DNA of 64,000 nucleotides from NCBI RefSeq assembly GCF_000152985.1, contig NZ_CH672395.1, positions 3,259,823 through 3,323,822 on the forward strand, given 5' to 3'. Made by a program: the position numbers and the translations under genes. The notes below the pieces were generated by a model. It worked only from the letters and a program-made list of their open reading frames with translations, did no database searches and was not told the origin of the DNA. The first letter of the stretch is position 1; each line of letters begins with the position of its first letter. Positions 23,872 to 31,718 of this stretch are shown here, piece by piece. The stretch comes from Leeuwenhoekiella blandensis MED217. Its GTDB lineage: Bacteria > Bacteroidota > Bacteroidia > Flavobacteriales > Flavobacteriaceae.

Positions 23872-24393
23872 TTAACCTTCTCTTTCTTGAAGGGTTTTAA
23901 CAAGGCCAGCAATAGTAGAACCTCCTGATTTAAGAGCGCTAATAACGTTCTTAGCAGGCGACTGAAGAAGTCCAACGATCTCTCCAATAAGTTCCTCTCT
24001 TGATTTGATATCTACAAGGGCGTCTAATTGATCGTCACCGATGTAAATTGCCTCTTCAATAAATGCTCCTTTAAGTAAAGGTCTATCAGATTTCTTACGA
24101 AACTCTTTAATTACCTTAGCAGGCGCATTACCAGTTTCAGAAAGCATGATTGAGGTATTCCCTTTTAAAATTTCAGGTAATTCACCAAAATCTTTTTCTG
24201 AACTTTCCATTGCTTTAGCAAGCAATGTATTTTTAACCACGGCCAGTTTTACGTTTGCCTTAAAACAAGCTCTACGTAGCTTAGACGTAGTGTCAGCATT
24301 AAGACCTGATATATCTGCTAAATAAATATTAGCACTATCAGCCAACTGCGCAGTCAAATCTTCTATTACTTGTGATTTTTCTTCTCTTGTCAT
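23872..24393 (-). CDS. rplJ: 50S ribosomal protein uL10
   Basis: 173 residues; forms the base of the ribosomal stalk and carries bL12 dimers on its C-terminal helix. Visible features are the start MTREEKSQVIEDLTAQL, the rRNA-binding core with LRRACFKANVKLAVVKNTLL, and a C-terminal helical segment (LQSPAKNVISALKSGG). Located 10 bases after rplA. There is no long leader between rplA and rplJ, so any feedback site of the E. coli L10-leader type is not obvious here. Confidence 0.97.
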   Translation of the reverse strand: MTREEKSQVIEDLTAQLADSANIYLADISGLNADTTSKLRRACFKANVKLAVVKNTLLAKAMESSEKDFGELPEILKGNTSIMLSETGNAPAKVIKEFRKKSDRPLLKGAFIEEAIYIGDDQLDALVDIKSREELIGEIVGLLQSPAKNVISALKSGGSTIAGLVKTLQEREG

Positions 24394-24403
24394 AATTTAA
24401 CTT

Positions 24404-25102
24404 TTACTGCTCAGCAAAACGTTTTGAATCTACTTCAACACTAGGACTCATAGTACTAGACATAAAGATGCTCTTGATATAAACACCTTTTGCTGCTGTA
24501 GGCTTCAATTTTACTAATGTGGTTATCAATTCTCTTGCGTTAGCTGCAATCTTTTCAGCATCAAAAGACGCTTTACCAATTGCCGCGTGTACAATACCAG
24601 TCTTGTCAACTTTAAAGTCAATCTTACCAGCTTTAACGTCAGAAACTGCTTTAGCAATATCCATTGTTACTGTACCGGTTTTTGGGTTTGGCATAAGTCC
24701 ACGAGGACCTAAAACACGTCCTAAAGGACCTAATTTACCCATAACGCTTGGCATAGTTACGATAACGTCAACATCTGTCCAACCGCCTTTGATTTTTTCT
24801 AAATACTCATCAAGACCCACAAAGTCAGCTCCCGCTTCTTTAGCTTCAGCTTCTTTATCTGGAGTTACCAGAGCAAGAACCTTAACATCTTTACCGGTTC
24901 CGTGAGGAAGAGTTACCACACCACGCACCATTTGATTCGCTTTACGCGGATCTACATTAAGACGTACAGCTAAGTCAACAGAAGGATCAAAATTTACTTT
25001 GCTTACTTCTTTTATTAAAGCTGAAGCTTCTGCTAAAGTGTAGGTAGAACCTGCATCAACCTTAGCGCGTGCTTCTTTTTGCTTTTTTGTTACTTTTGCC
25101 AT
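24404..25102 (-). CDS. rplA: 50S ribosomal protein uL1
   Basis: 232 residues, full length. Binds 23S rRNA at the L1 stalk and guides deacylated tRNA out of the E site. The characteristic motif [18 protein letters not shown] is intact, as is [13 protein letters not shown]. Follows rplK by 21 bases in the same transcript. Confidence 0.97.
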   Translation of the reverse strand: MAKVTKKQKEARAKVDAGSTYTLAEASALIKEVSKVNFDPSVDLAVRLNVDPRKANQMVRGVVTLPHGTGKDVKVLALVTPDKEAEAKEAGADFVGLDEYLEKIKGGWTDVDVIVTMPSVMGKLGPLGRVLGPRGLMPNPKTGTVTMDIAKAVSDVKAGKIDFKVDKTGIVHAAIGKASFDAEKIAANARELITTLVKLKPTAAKGVYIKSIFMSSTMSPSVEVDSKRFAEQ

Positions 25103-25123
25103 TTTAAATTGCTTTTTTGGATG

Positions 25124-25561
25124 TTAAAAAGGAGCCTGCCCTTTTACAGTTATTCCCATAGACCTTGCAGTACCTGCAACCATTCTCATTGCGCTTTCAA
25201 CAGTAAACGCATTTAAGTCTGGCATTTTGTCTTCTGAAATAGCTCTAATTTGATCCCAAGTTACACTAGCAACTTTTTTACGGTTAGGCTCACCAGAACC
25301 CCCTTTGATCTTTGCTGCTTCCATCAATTGGATGGCAGCAGGTGGTGTTTTTACCACAAAGTCAAAAGACTTATCACCATAAACAGTAATAACTACAGGA
25401 AGTACTTTACCAGCTTTATCTTGAGTTCTAGCATTAAATTGCTTACAAAACTCCATGATGTTAACGCCGGCAGCACCTAAAGCTGGTCCAACTGGGGGAG
25501 AAGGGTTTGCAGCCCCTCCCTTAACTTGCAACTTAACAACCTTACTTACTTCTTTTGCCAT
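25124..25561 (-). CDS. rplK: 50S ribosomal protein uL11
   Basis: 145 residues. Forms the GTPase-associated centre with rRNA and the stalk. The N-terminal proline-rich linker region [20 protein letters not shown] and the C-terminal rRNA-binding part with the ending [13 protein letters not shown] match the family. First gene of the rplKAJL group, 70 bases after nusG. Confidence 0.97.
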   Translation of the reverse strand: MAKEVSKVVKLQVKGGAANPSPPVGPALGAAGVNIMEFCKQFNARTQDKAGKVLPVVITVYGDKSFDFVVKTPPAAIQLMEAAKIKGGSGEPNRKKVASVTWDQIRAISEDKMPDLNAFTVESAMRMVAGTARSMGITVKGQAPF

Positions 25562-25631
25562 TTTTAAAAATTTAGTTTGATATGCTCTTTAGTGGAAGCA
25601 GAAGAACGATATCTTATATATGTTGTAACAC

Positions 25632-26186
25632 TTATACTTTCTCAACTTGCATGTAACTTAATTCTAATGGTGTTTTTCTTCCGAATATTTTCACCATCAC
25701 CTCAAGCTTACGTTTCTCTTCGTTAATCTTTTCAACAGTACCATTAAAACCGTTAAAAGGACCATCGATTACTTTTACCGTCTCTCCCAAGACGAAAGGT
25801 ATTGCAACATTGTCTGTCTTTACAGCCAATTCATCAACTTTACCTAACATTCTATTAACCTCTGAAGTTCTGAGCGGCACAGGATCTCCTCCTTTAGTTT
25901 CACCCAAAAATCCAATAACACCGTTAATAGATTTTATCATATGCGTTACTTCACCACCTAGATTCGCATGAATCATAATGTAACCAGGGAAGTAAACACG
26001 CTCTTTATTGATTTTTTTACCGTTACGTATTTGAACCACCTTCTCAGTAGGCACAAGTACTTGCTCGATATAATCTTCAAGATTAAAGCGAGAGATTTCT
26101 TGCTCGATATACCCCTTTACTTTATTCTCTTGACCACTTACGGCCCTTACCACGTACCAATCTTTGGTATTGTTTGCTATAGCCAT
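25632..26186 (-). CDS. nusG: Transcription termination/antitermination protein NusG
   Basis: 184 residues. The N-terminal NGN domain (WYVVRAVSGQENKVKGYIE) binds RNA polymerase over the cleft, and the C-terminal KOW domain (FVLGETVKVIDGPFNGFNGTV) contacts partners such as S10 or Rho. It sits between secE (10 bases) and rplK, the order found across most bacteria. No insertion or fusion is seen. Confidence 0.96.
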   Translation of the reverse strand: MAIANNTKDWYVVRAVSGQENKVKGYIEQEISRFNLEDYIEQVLVPTEKVVQIRNGKKINKERVYFPGYIMIHANLGGEVTHMIKSINGVIGFLGETKGGDPVPLRTSEVNRMLGKVDELAVKTDNVAIPFVLGETVKVIDGPFNGFNGTVEKINEEKRKLEVMVKIFGRKTPLELSYMQVEKV

Positions 26187-26196
26187 TGTGATTGTT

Positions 26197-26394
26197 TTAA
26201 GCTCCTACCAGATTAAAATAAGCCTTAATCGCTCTACTAAACACAGTATCTACACCCCAAATCGCCAATGAGAATACAATTGTAAAAACAATAACTACAA
26301 CGGTTAGACGTTGAGCTTCTGAAAGCGGAGTCCAAGTAACGTGATTTTTTAATTCGTTATAAGACTCTTGAAGGTAATTAATTAATCCAGCCAT
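26197..26394 (-). CDS. secE: Preprotein translocase subunit SecE
   Basis: 65 residues, the short single-span form common outside Proteobacteria. An amphipathic N-terminal part (LINYLQESYNELKNHVTWTP) precedes one transmembrane helix (about residues 30-50, LTVVVIVFTIVFSLAIWGV). SecE clamps SecY in the inner-membrane translocon. Located between tRNA-Trp and nusG, as usual. Confidence 0.95.
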   Translation of the reverse strand: MAGLINYLQESYNELKNHVTWTPLSEAQRLTVVVIVFTIVFSLAIWGVDTVFSRAIKAYFNLVGA

Positions 26395-26489
26395 ATCGTT
26401 TAACTCTTTTAAAAAGACACTTTGCCTTTTAACAACTACTCTAAGTAGTCTGAAAAATTATAATCAAATTAAAATTTGATTCTGTTTTG

Positions 26490-26562
26490 CACGGGTTGAG
26501 AGGCTCGAACTCCCGACACCTGGTTTTGGAGACCAGTGCTCTACCAACTGAGCTAAACCCGT
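26490..26562 (-). tRNA. tRNA-Trp (anticodon CCA)
   Basis: 73-base cloverleaf: acceptor ACGGGTT/AACCCGT, D-arm TAGCTCAGTTGGTAGAGC, anticodon loop CTCCAAA, T-loop GTTCGAGCC. The discriminator is G and the 3' CCA is not encoded. It lies between tuf and secE in the same direction. Confidence 0.95.
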
Positions 26563-26602
26563 ATATTTAACACCGCAAGCAGTGCTAAATTTTATTATAA
26601 AA

Positions 26603-26634
26603 ATCAAGGCATTCGTTTACACGAACGCCTTGAT
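26603..26634 (-). terminator. Terminator or attenuator after tuf
   Basis: Long stem ATCAAGGC/GCCTTGAT with inner TTCGT/ACGAA, followed on the minus strand by TTTTTATAAT. Placed 22 bases after the tuf stop and before tRNA-Trp. If it works it would lower, not stop, transcription into secE-nusG-rpl-rpo, unless a promoter lies after it. Confidence 0.75.
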
Positions 26635-26655
26635 CTATAAATCTATAATTCGTGA

Positions 26656-27843
26656 TTATTCAAGAATTTCAGTTACCTGACCAGCACCTACTGTTCTACC
26701 ACCTTCACGGATAGCGAAACGTAGACCTACATTCATCGCGATAGAGTTAATCAACTCTACAGTGATTGTAAGGTTATCACCAGGCATAACCATCTCAACT
26801 CCATCAGGAAGAGAAATGTTACCAGTAACATCAGTTGTACGTACGTAGAACTGTGGACGGTAGTTATTGTGGAATGGAGTGTGACGTCCACCTTCTTCTT
26901 TCTTAAGGATATAAACCTCAGCTTTGAATTTAGTGTGTGGAGTTACAGAACCAGGCTTAGTAATTACCATACCACGAGAAATTTGAGTTTTCTCAATACC
27001 ACGCAATAAGATACCTACGTTATCACCAGCTTCACCTCTATCTAAAATCTTACGGAACATCTCAACCCCAGTGATAGTAGAAGTAAGTTTTTCAGCACCC
27101 ATACCAATGATCTCTACAGGATCTCCAGTGTTAGCAACACCAGTCTCGATACGACCAGTAGCAACAGTACCACGACCTGTAATAGAGAATACATCTTCGA
27201 TTGGCATTAAGAAGTCTTTATCAACCTCACGCTTTGGCTCTTCGATCCAGTTATCAACAGCCTCCATAAGCTCCATAACTTTATCAACCCACTTTTGCTC
27301 ACCATTAAGTGCACCTAAAGCAGAACCTTGTACAACAGGACCATTATCACCATCATACTCATAGAAGCTCAATAGATCACGCACTTCCATTTCAACAAGC
27401 TCTAAAAGCTCCTCATCATCAACCATATCAACTTTGTTCATAAAAACAACGATACGAGGAATACCTACCTGACGGCCAAGAAGGATGTGCTCACGAGTTT
27501 GTGGCATAGGACCATCAGTTGCTGCAACAACAAGAATAGCACCATCCATCTGAGCAGCACCAGTTACCATGTTCTTTACGTAATCCGCGTGACCTGGACA
27601 GTCAACGTGCGCGTAGTGACGGTTAGCCGTAGCATACTCTACGTGAGAAGTGTTAATAGTAATACCTCTTTCTTTTTCTTCAGGAGCGTTGTCAATAGAG
27701 TCAAAACTTCTTAATTCAGAAAGACCTGCGTTTGCAAGTACAGTAGTAATAGCAGCAGTCAAGGTAGTTTTACCGTGGTCAACGTGCCCTATAGTACCAA
27801 TATTTAAGTGAGGTTTGGAACGATCAAATGTTGCCTTTGCCAT
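26656..27843 (-). CDS. tuf: Elongation factor Tu
   Basis: 395 residues; GTPase that brings aminoacyl-tRNA to the ribosomal A site. P-loop GHVDHGKT at residues 19-26, switch II DCPGH, and NKVD are all present; domains 2 and 3 ([38 protein letters not shown]) are complete. Preceded by four tRNA genes and followed by tRNA-Trp and secE, the same order as in many bacteria. Only one tuf copy is in the window. Confidence 0.98.
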   Translation of the reverse strand: MAKATFDRSKPHLNIGTIGHVDHGKTTLTAAITTVLANAGLSELRSFDSIDNAPEEKERGITINTSHVEYATANRHYAHVDCPGHADYVKNMVTGAAQMDGAILVVAATDGPMPQTREHILLGRQVGIPRIVVFMNKVDMVDDEELLELVEMEVRDLLSFYEYDGDNGPVVQGSALGALNGEQKWVDKVMELMEAVDNWIEEPKREVDKDFLMPIEDVFSITGRGTVATGRIETGVANTGDPVEIIGMGAEKLTSTITGVEMFRKILDRGEAGDNVGILLRGIEKTQISRGMVITKPGSVTPHTKFKAEVYILKKEEGGRHTPFHNNYRPQFYVRTTDVTGNISLPDGVEMVMPGDNLTITVELINSIAMNVGLRFAIREGGRTVGAGQVTEILE

Positions 27844-27980
27844 GATTTAAATAATTTTAATCTTAGTTATTATTAGTGTTCAATTTTTAAACTTACCTGA
27901 TACGCAGCTATATGGTTTTTCTTAAACGCACAAAAACCGAGCACCAAGGGTACTAGTTTAAGTAGCAGCGACTGCTGTTG

Positions 27981-28052
27981 AGCCAACGACGGGATTTGAA
28001 CCCGTGGCCTCTTCCTTACCAAGGAAACGCTCTACCCCTGAGCTACGTCGGC
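27981..28052 (-). tRNA. tRNA-Thr (anticodon GGT)
   Basis: 72-base cloverleaf with acceptor GCCGACG/CGTTGGC (one G-T pair), anticodon loop TTGGTAA, T-loop GTTCAAATC. CCA is not encoded. Last of the four tRNAs before tuf. Confidence 0.95.
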
Positions 28053-28225
28053 TTATATTTACCCTATCAAAAACGACCGAAGTCAGATTTGCCCGGGCTG
28101 ACCTATGCAGCTAAAGGGCTTTAAAAGTCATCTAATGACTAAAACCAAAGCCTATCAGGTTTGGTTTAAATAAAAATCGAATATTATCGACTTAGAAAAA
28201 TCACCTCCAAAGGAGGATATTTTAG

Positions 28226-28298
28226 AGCGGGAGACCGGGTTCGAACCGGCGACATTCAGCTTGGAAGGCTGACGCTCTACCAACTGAGCTACTCCCGC
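28226..28298 (-). tRNA. tRNA-Gly (anticodon TCC)
   Basis: 73-base cloverleaf with acceptor GCGGGAG/CTCCCGC, anticodon loop CTTCCAA, T-arm CCGGTTCGAACCCGG. CCA is not encoded. About 170 bases separate it from the next tRNA (Thr-GGT), the largest gap in the cluster. Confidence 0.95.
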
Positions 28299-28347
28299 AT
28301 TGTGGGCGCCAAAATTAATACATTTATTAATACTGGCAAAATTTTTG

Positions 28348-28430
28348 TGGGGAGAGCAGGATTCGAACCTGCGAAGTCTAATGACAACAGAGTTACAGTC
28401 TGTCCTCGTTGGCCGCTTGAGTATCTCCCC
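28348..28430 (-). tRNA. tRNA-Tyr (anticodon GTA)
   Basis: 83-base class II tRNA: acceptor GGGGAGA/TCTCCCC, anticodon loop CTGTAAC, long variable arm, T-arm GCAGGTTCGAATCCTGC, discriminator A. CCA is not encoded. Confidence 0.95.
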
Positions 28431-28502
28431 GATTGGTATTTTCAATATTTCAAAAAACGCTTTAACCGCGCTTTGCGCAAGCTCCAAAAGAGCTTTATTT
28501 TG

Positions 28503-28576
28503 AGCCGATGGAGGGACTCGAACCCACGACCTGCTGATTACAAATCAGCTGCTCTAGCCAGCTGAGCTACATCGGC
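28503..28576 (-). tRNA. tRNA-Thr (anticodon TGT)
   Basis: 74-base cloverleaf with acceptor GCCGATG/CATCGGC, anticodon loop TTTGTAA, T-arm GTGGGTTCGAGTCCCTC. CCA is not encoded. First gene of the tRNA-tuf operon. Confidence 0.95.
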
Positions 28577-28603
28577 TTTTTATCGCCCCGAGAGGCATAA
28601 AAA

Positions 28604-28625
28604 AGTCCGCTATTTCTAACGGACT
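28604..28625 (-). terminator. Intrinsic terminator of hpf, overlapping the next operon's start region
   Basis: Stem AGTCCGTTA / TAGCGGACT with GAAA tetraloop, followed on the minus strand by TTTTTTA. It lies 50 bases after the hpf stop. The -7 box of the tRNA-tuf promoter ends only one base before the stem. Confidence 0.8.
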
Positions 28626-28626
28626 G

Positions 28627-28657
28627 CAAATGTAGAATAAATTTACTATTCACAAAA
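28627..28657 (-). promoter_or_regulatory. Promoter of the tRNA-tuf-secE operon
   Basis: On the minus strand: TTTTG (28657-28653), an 18-base spacer, then TACATTTG (28634-28627). This is an excellent match to the Bacteroidota consensus (TTTG, 17-23 bases, TAnnTTTG). Transcription should start near 28620, about 45 bases before tRNA-Thr(TGT). Confidence 0.75.
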
Positions 28658-28674
28658 CTTTTTTCAATTTTTTT

Positions 28675-28977
28675 TCACGCAGAAGCACGAATTTTTTGTT
28701 TTCGACGCATCAACAAGCGCTCTAAAGAATGTGCACAGCTGTCAGCCCCCTCCTCAAAGGACTTAGCTTGTTTTTTCACTATCAGCTCATTACCGGGAAC
28801 ACTGAGCAAAATTTCGACAATTTTATTCTGTCTATCGCTAGTGTTTTCCAATTTTAAAAAAACATCAGCACAAATTATGTGATCATAAAATTTTTCTAGC
28901 TTATCCATCTTTTTTTGGATGAAGTTGATGAGTTTTTGATCTGCTACGAAATGGGGGGTTTGCACATTTACTTTCAT
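28675..28977 (-). CDS. hpf: Ribosome hibernation promoting factor, short form (HPF/RaiA family)
   Basis: 100 residues with the beta-alpha-beta-beta-beta-alpha pattern of the HPF/YfiA family (MKVNVQTPHFVADQKLINFIQKKMDKLEKFYDHI is split here as start MKVNVQTPHF and helix LINFIQKKMDKLEKF). The C-terminal end is basic (RLLMRRKQKIRASA) as in rRNA-binding members. It binds in the 30S decoding region and inactivates ribosomes in stationary phase. It follows xerC by 36 bases on the same strand, so the two are probably cotranscribed, and ends at a strong terminator. Confidence 0.9.
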   Translation of the reverse strand: MKVNVQTPHFVADQKLINFIQKKMDKLEKFYDHIICADVFLKLENTSDRQNKIVEILLSVPGNELIVKKQAKSFEEGADSCAHSLERLLMRRKQKIRASA

Positions 28978-29013
28978 AGATTCACATATTAAAAGTTACT
29001 ATTAATTGAAAAA

Positions 29014-29910
29014 TCACTGTTTTTTTAAATTACGTGGGTGTGCATTTTTGTAGACTCTTCCCAACTCTGCAATACTTGTATGTGTGTAGACTTGGGTAGA
29101 AGCTAAACTCGCATGGCCCAGCAATTCTTTTACAGCATTTAAATCTGCCCCGTTATTAAGCAAATGAGTCGCAAAAGTATGCCTAAGCATATGTGGACTT
29201 GTTTTGGTTTTTTGGGAGGCTCTACTAAAATAACGATTTATGATTCTGCAAACAAACGTTTCATATAATTTATCTCCTTTATCAGTCAGCAATAAAAAGC
29301 CTGAATTTTTATCAACCCCATAGTTTTCACGCACACTCAGATATTTCTTAAGCCCATCTTCTAACCAAGGAATTAATGGAATAATTCGCTCTTTGTTGCG
29401 TTTTCCAAGTACTTTTATGTTGTGCTGATCAAAATCTATATCAGCAACTTTCAAATTTATCAATTCACTTCGCCGCATTCCGGTTGCATAAAAGAGCGTG
29501 ACAATAGCCAAATCTCTCAATTCAGAAAAATCCTCACCTGACTGAAGCATTTTTATCACTGTATTCACTTCAGTCTCTGAAAAAGGAACCTGTATTTCTT
29601 TTTTTATTTTTAAGGACTTATGCTTAGCAAGTGGAGAAACTTCGATATCACCGGTTTTCTGCAAGAATTTAAAAAAGGCTTTTAACGAAGATATTTTACG
29701 ATTGATACTACGATGCGATACACCCACATCTGTCAAATGCACAATCCAGGCACGAACATACACATAAGAAACCTCCTTTGGGTCTTCTACCGCATAGTGC
29801 TCGTTAAGAAAGAGAAAAAATGCCTCTAAATCTTTCTGGTAAGCAAGAACCGTATGTTTACTATACTTACGCTCGAGCTCCAGATAATTTATAAAAGCAG
29901 AAAAATACAT
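29014..29910 (-). CDS. xerC: Tyrosine recombinase XerC/XerD type
   Basis: 298 residues from the ATG at 29910 (MYFSAFINYLELERKYS); an open extension to a TTG at 29976 is not supported. N-terminal SAM-like core-binding domain, then the catalytic domain with Arg in ATGMRRSELINL, Lys in LGKRNKERIIPL, HxxR in PHMLRHTFATHLL, His in LLGHASLASTQVYTH and the final Tyr in the same segment. Xer recombinases resolve chromosome dimers at dif. The place beside rpsU and hpf, with no mobile genes near, fits the housekeeping enzyme rather than an integrase; XerC versus XerD cannot be settled here. Confidence 0.9.
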   Translation of the reverse strand: MYFSAFINYLELERKYSKHTVLAYQKDLEAFFLFLNEHYAVEDPKEVSYVYVRAWIVHLTDVGVSHRSINRKISSLKAFFKFLQKTGDIEVSPLAKHKSLKIKKEIQVPFSETEVNTVIKMLQSGEDFSELRDLAIVTLFYATGMRRSELINLKVADIDFDQHNIKVLGKRNKERIIPLIPWLEDGLKKYLSVRENYGVDKNSGFLLLTDKGDKLYETFVCRIINRYFSRASQKTKTSPHMLRHTFATHLLNNGADLNAVKELLGHASLASTQVYTHTSIAELGRVYKNAHPRNLKKQ

Positions 29911-29992
29911 GACTTCAATTTTTAAGTAAGATAGACAATCCCAAAAACATGGTTTAAAAGAAAAATCATAAGTCAAAAAGTAAGAAACAAAA

Positions 29993-30020
29993 AAATCCGC
30001 TAAGAAATCTTAGCGGATTT
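29993..30020 (-). terminator. Intrinsic terminator of rpsU
   Basis: Stem AAATCCGCTAAG / CTTAGCGGATTT with a 4-base loop, then a T-rich run on the minus strand. Located 70 bases after the rpsU stop and before xerC. Confidence 0.85.
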
Positions 30021-30089
30021 AATATTTTGAAAGAGGATTAGTCTTTCTGCTAATAACCATAGTAAGCTATAACTTACCGACGGAAATTA

Positions 30090-30284
30090 TTAAATATTCT
30101 CTTGATCACGAAGGCCTTGAATGTAAGACGCTTTCTGAATCTCTCTTCTACGCTCTACAGAAGGTTTTGTGAAAGCTTGACGATCACGTAGCTTACGCAT
30201 AGTTCCCGTTCTATCAAATTTTCTTTTAAAACGCTTCAGCGCTCTATCAATATTTTCTCCGTCTTTTACTGGTATAATTAACAT
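30090..30284 (-). CDS. rpsU: 30S ribosomal protein bS21
   Basis: 64-residue, strongly basic protein (MLIIPVKDGENIDRALKRFKRKFDRTG...), typical length. It sits near the 3' end of 16S rRNA. In Flavobacterium ribosomes bS21, with bS18 and bS6, covers the anti-Shine-Dalgarno sequence, which explains the general absence of SD sites in this phylum. Its own gene here has a near-perfect SD (30291-30300), a clean promoter and a terminator, so it is a monocistronic unit probably under feedback control. Confidence 0.95.
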   Translation of the reverse strand: MLIIPVKDGENIDRALKRFKRKFDRTGTMRKLRDRQAFTKPSVERRREIQKASYIQGLRDQENI

Positions 30285-30290
30285 AGTGGT

Positions 30291-30300
30291 ACCTCCTTTC
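30291..30300 (-). promoter_or_regulatory. Strong Shine-Dalgarno site of rpsU
   Basis: GAAAGGAGGT followed by six bases and ATG. Such an extended SD is exceptional beside the other genes of this window. Free (bS21-lacking) ribosomes could use it, giving autoregulation of bS21, as described for Flavobacterium. Confidence 0.8.
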
Positions 30301-30328
30301 TTTAAAATTCTTTTCAGTTTTCAGGCTG

Positions 30329-30358
30329 CAAATATAATCCAATCTTTAGAACTGGCAA
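30329..30358 (-). promoter_or_regulatory. Promoter of rpsU
   Basis: Minus strand TTG (30358-30356), a 19-base spacer, TATATTTG (30336-30329). It fits the Bacteroidota consensus and predicts a leader of about 38 bases with the SD near its end. Confidence 0.7.
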
Positions 30359-30371
30359 GCAGCTTTTTAAA

Positions 30372-30465
30372 TTTATTATCTCCAATGAATTTAACAACCC
30401 GAGGCTTGCCTCTGAATTGAAAATTCGTTTCCAACTAACGTCTCATAGACTTACCATGAAGTAGC
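30372..30465 (-). repeat. Dispersed structured intergenic repeat, copy E
   Basis: On the minus strand it reads GGCTACTTCATGG ... TTGGAAACGAATTTTCAATT ... GAGGCAAGCCTCGG ... AATAAA, the same order of segments as copies at 43993, 53234 and 57677. Stem I is TTCAT/ATGAG, stem III GAGGC/GCCTC; stem IV is degenerate. It starts directly at the end of the acyl-CoA dehydrogenase gene and lies just upstream of the rpsU promoter. Confidence 0.75.
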
Positions 30466-30468
30466 CTG

Positions 30469-31638
30469 CTATTTTGTGGCCGGTCGATACTCTTTTTTAT
30501 CAACTACCATCTTAGCAATAATTTCTTTGAGTATCTCTGAGGTTCCGCCCCCTATAGGGCCTAACCTGCTATCGCGAAACATTCGAGCGAGAGGATAATC
30601 TTCCATATAGCCATATCCGCCTAACATTTGTAAGCACTTATAAATGACCTCATCTGCTATTTTAGTCCCCATTAACTTAGACATGCTCGCCTCTTTAACG
30701 ACATAATCCCCTTTATCTAAGTTATAAGCAATACTGTAATTAAAGGCTTTTACCATCTCAATCTCACTTGCCATCTCTGCCACTGTGTGTCTCAAAGCTT
30801 GAAATTTATTAATGGTTTTACCAAAAGCTTCGCGCTCGCCCATATACTCTAAAGCATATTCAAGAGCATATTCTGCTCTTGCGTGCGCATTAACTCCCAT
30901 AATAAGACGTTCTAACGCAAAATGCTGCATAATATAAGAGAAGCCTTTATCTTCTTCTCCCATTAAATTAGCTGCCGGAACTTTTACATCTGTAAACGCA
31001 ATTTCGCCGGTATCTGATGCTCGCCAACCCAATTTATCTAATTTGGTTGCACTTACACCTTCGGCCTCACGATCTACAACAAAAATGCTCAATCCTTTAT
31101 TACCTTTTTCAGGGCTTGTTTTTGCAGCAACGATCAAATAGTCTGAAAACACACCATTGGTGATAAAGGTTTTTGAACCATTTAAGACATAGTGATCACC
31201 TTGGCGTACAGCCGTACTACGCATTCCTGCCACATCAGAACCACCAAAAGGTTCTGTAATACATAAACAGCCTATTTTATCTCCGCTAATACTTGGAGCT
31301 AAATATTTTTCTTTTATCGCAGCATCACCTTCAGCTTTTAAATGCGTCATCGCGAGATATGCGTGTGCCCACATTGCAGCAGCAAAACCACCGCTATTGA
31401 TGCGTTGTAATTCTTCTAGAAAAATTAGTGTGTAAAAGATGTCAAGATCAAGGCCGCCATATTCTTCCGGATATGCCAAACCAAAATAGCCCATATCGCC
31501 CATCTTTTTCCAGATGAAGCGTTCTATCTCTCCCGTTTTTTCCCATTTCTCAATATGAGGAACCACTTCCTTTTGTAAAAAATCTCTCAAGCTTTCTCTA
31601 AAGAGCTTATGCTCTTCTGAAAAATAAACGTTGTTCAT
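30469..31638 (-). CDS. Acyl-CoA dehydrogenase family protein
   Basis: 389 residues, usual length. FAD-dependent alpha,beta-dehydrogenation of acyl-CoA thioesters, passing electrons to ETF. Domain order: N-terminal helices (FRESLRDFLQKEVVPHI), middle beta domain with CITEPFGGSDV and TFITNG, C-terminal helices with REAFGKTI and RMFRDSRLGPIGGGTSEI. The short-chain-type catalytic Glu before GTSEI is replaced by Gly; a Glu in RAEYALEYAL lies where the long-chain/isovaleryl class has its base, so I infer that class. The substrate is unknown. It stands alone on the minus strand. Confidence 0.92.
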   Translation of the reverse strand: MNNVYFSEEHKLFRESLRDFLQKEVVPHIEKWEKTGEIERFIWKKMGDMGYFGLAYPEEYGGLDLDIFYTLIFLEELQRINSGGFAAAMWAHAYLAMTHLKAEGDAAIKEKYLAPSISGDKIGCLCITEPFGGSDVAGMRSTAVRQGDHYVLNGSKTFITNGVFSDYLIVAAKTSPEKGNKGLSIFVVDREAEGVSATKLDKLGWRASDTGEIAFTDVKVPAANLMGEEDKGFSYIMQHFALERLIMGVNAHARAEYALEYALEYMGEREAFGKTINKFQALRHTVAEMASEIEMVKAFNYSIAYNLDKGDYVVKEASMSKLMGTKIADEVIYKCLQMLGGYGYMEDYPLARMFRDSRLGPIGGGTSEILKEIIAKMVVDKKEYRPATK

Positions 31639-31718
31639 TTAATCTTCTTTAATTAATAAATAGGCAATTGGAAAGGAAGTTTTGCCGGTAGGAACTACAT
31701 TATCTTAAAAATGCCTAC

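Noticed and set aside
28204-28216. CCTCC-AAA-GGAGG hairpin next to ATCACCTCC, similar to the 3' end of 16S rRNA
   Set aside because: Only a 5-bp stem, and the likeness to the 16S tail spans few bases; no rRNA lies here. At most a weak processing or pause hairpin.
28155-28487. Open frames of about 100 residues across the tRNA cluster
   Set aside because: They read through tRNA-Gly and tRNA-Tyr genes; the tRNA cloverleaves explain the sequence.
29014-29976. XerC-like recombinase as integrase of a mobile element
   Set aside because: Neighbours are housekeeping genes (rpsU, hpf, tRNA-tuf), no excisionase, no attachment-site repeats; fits chromosomal dimer resolution.
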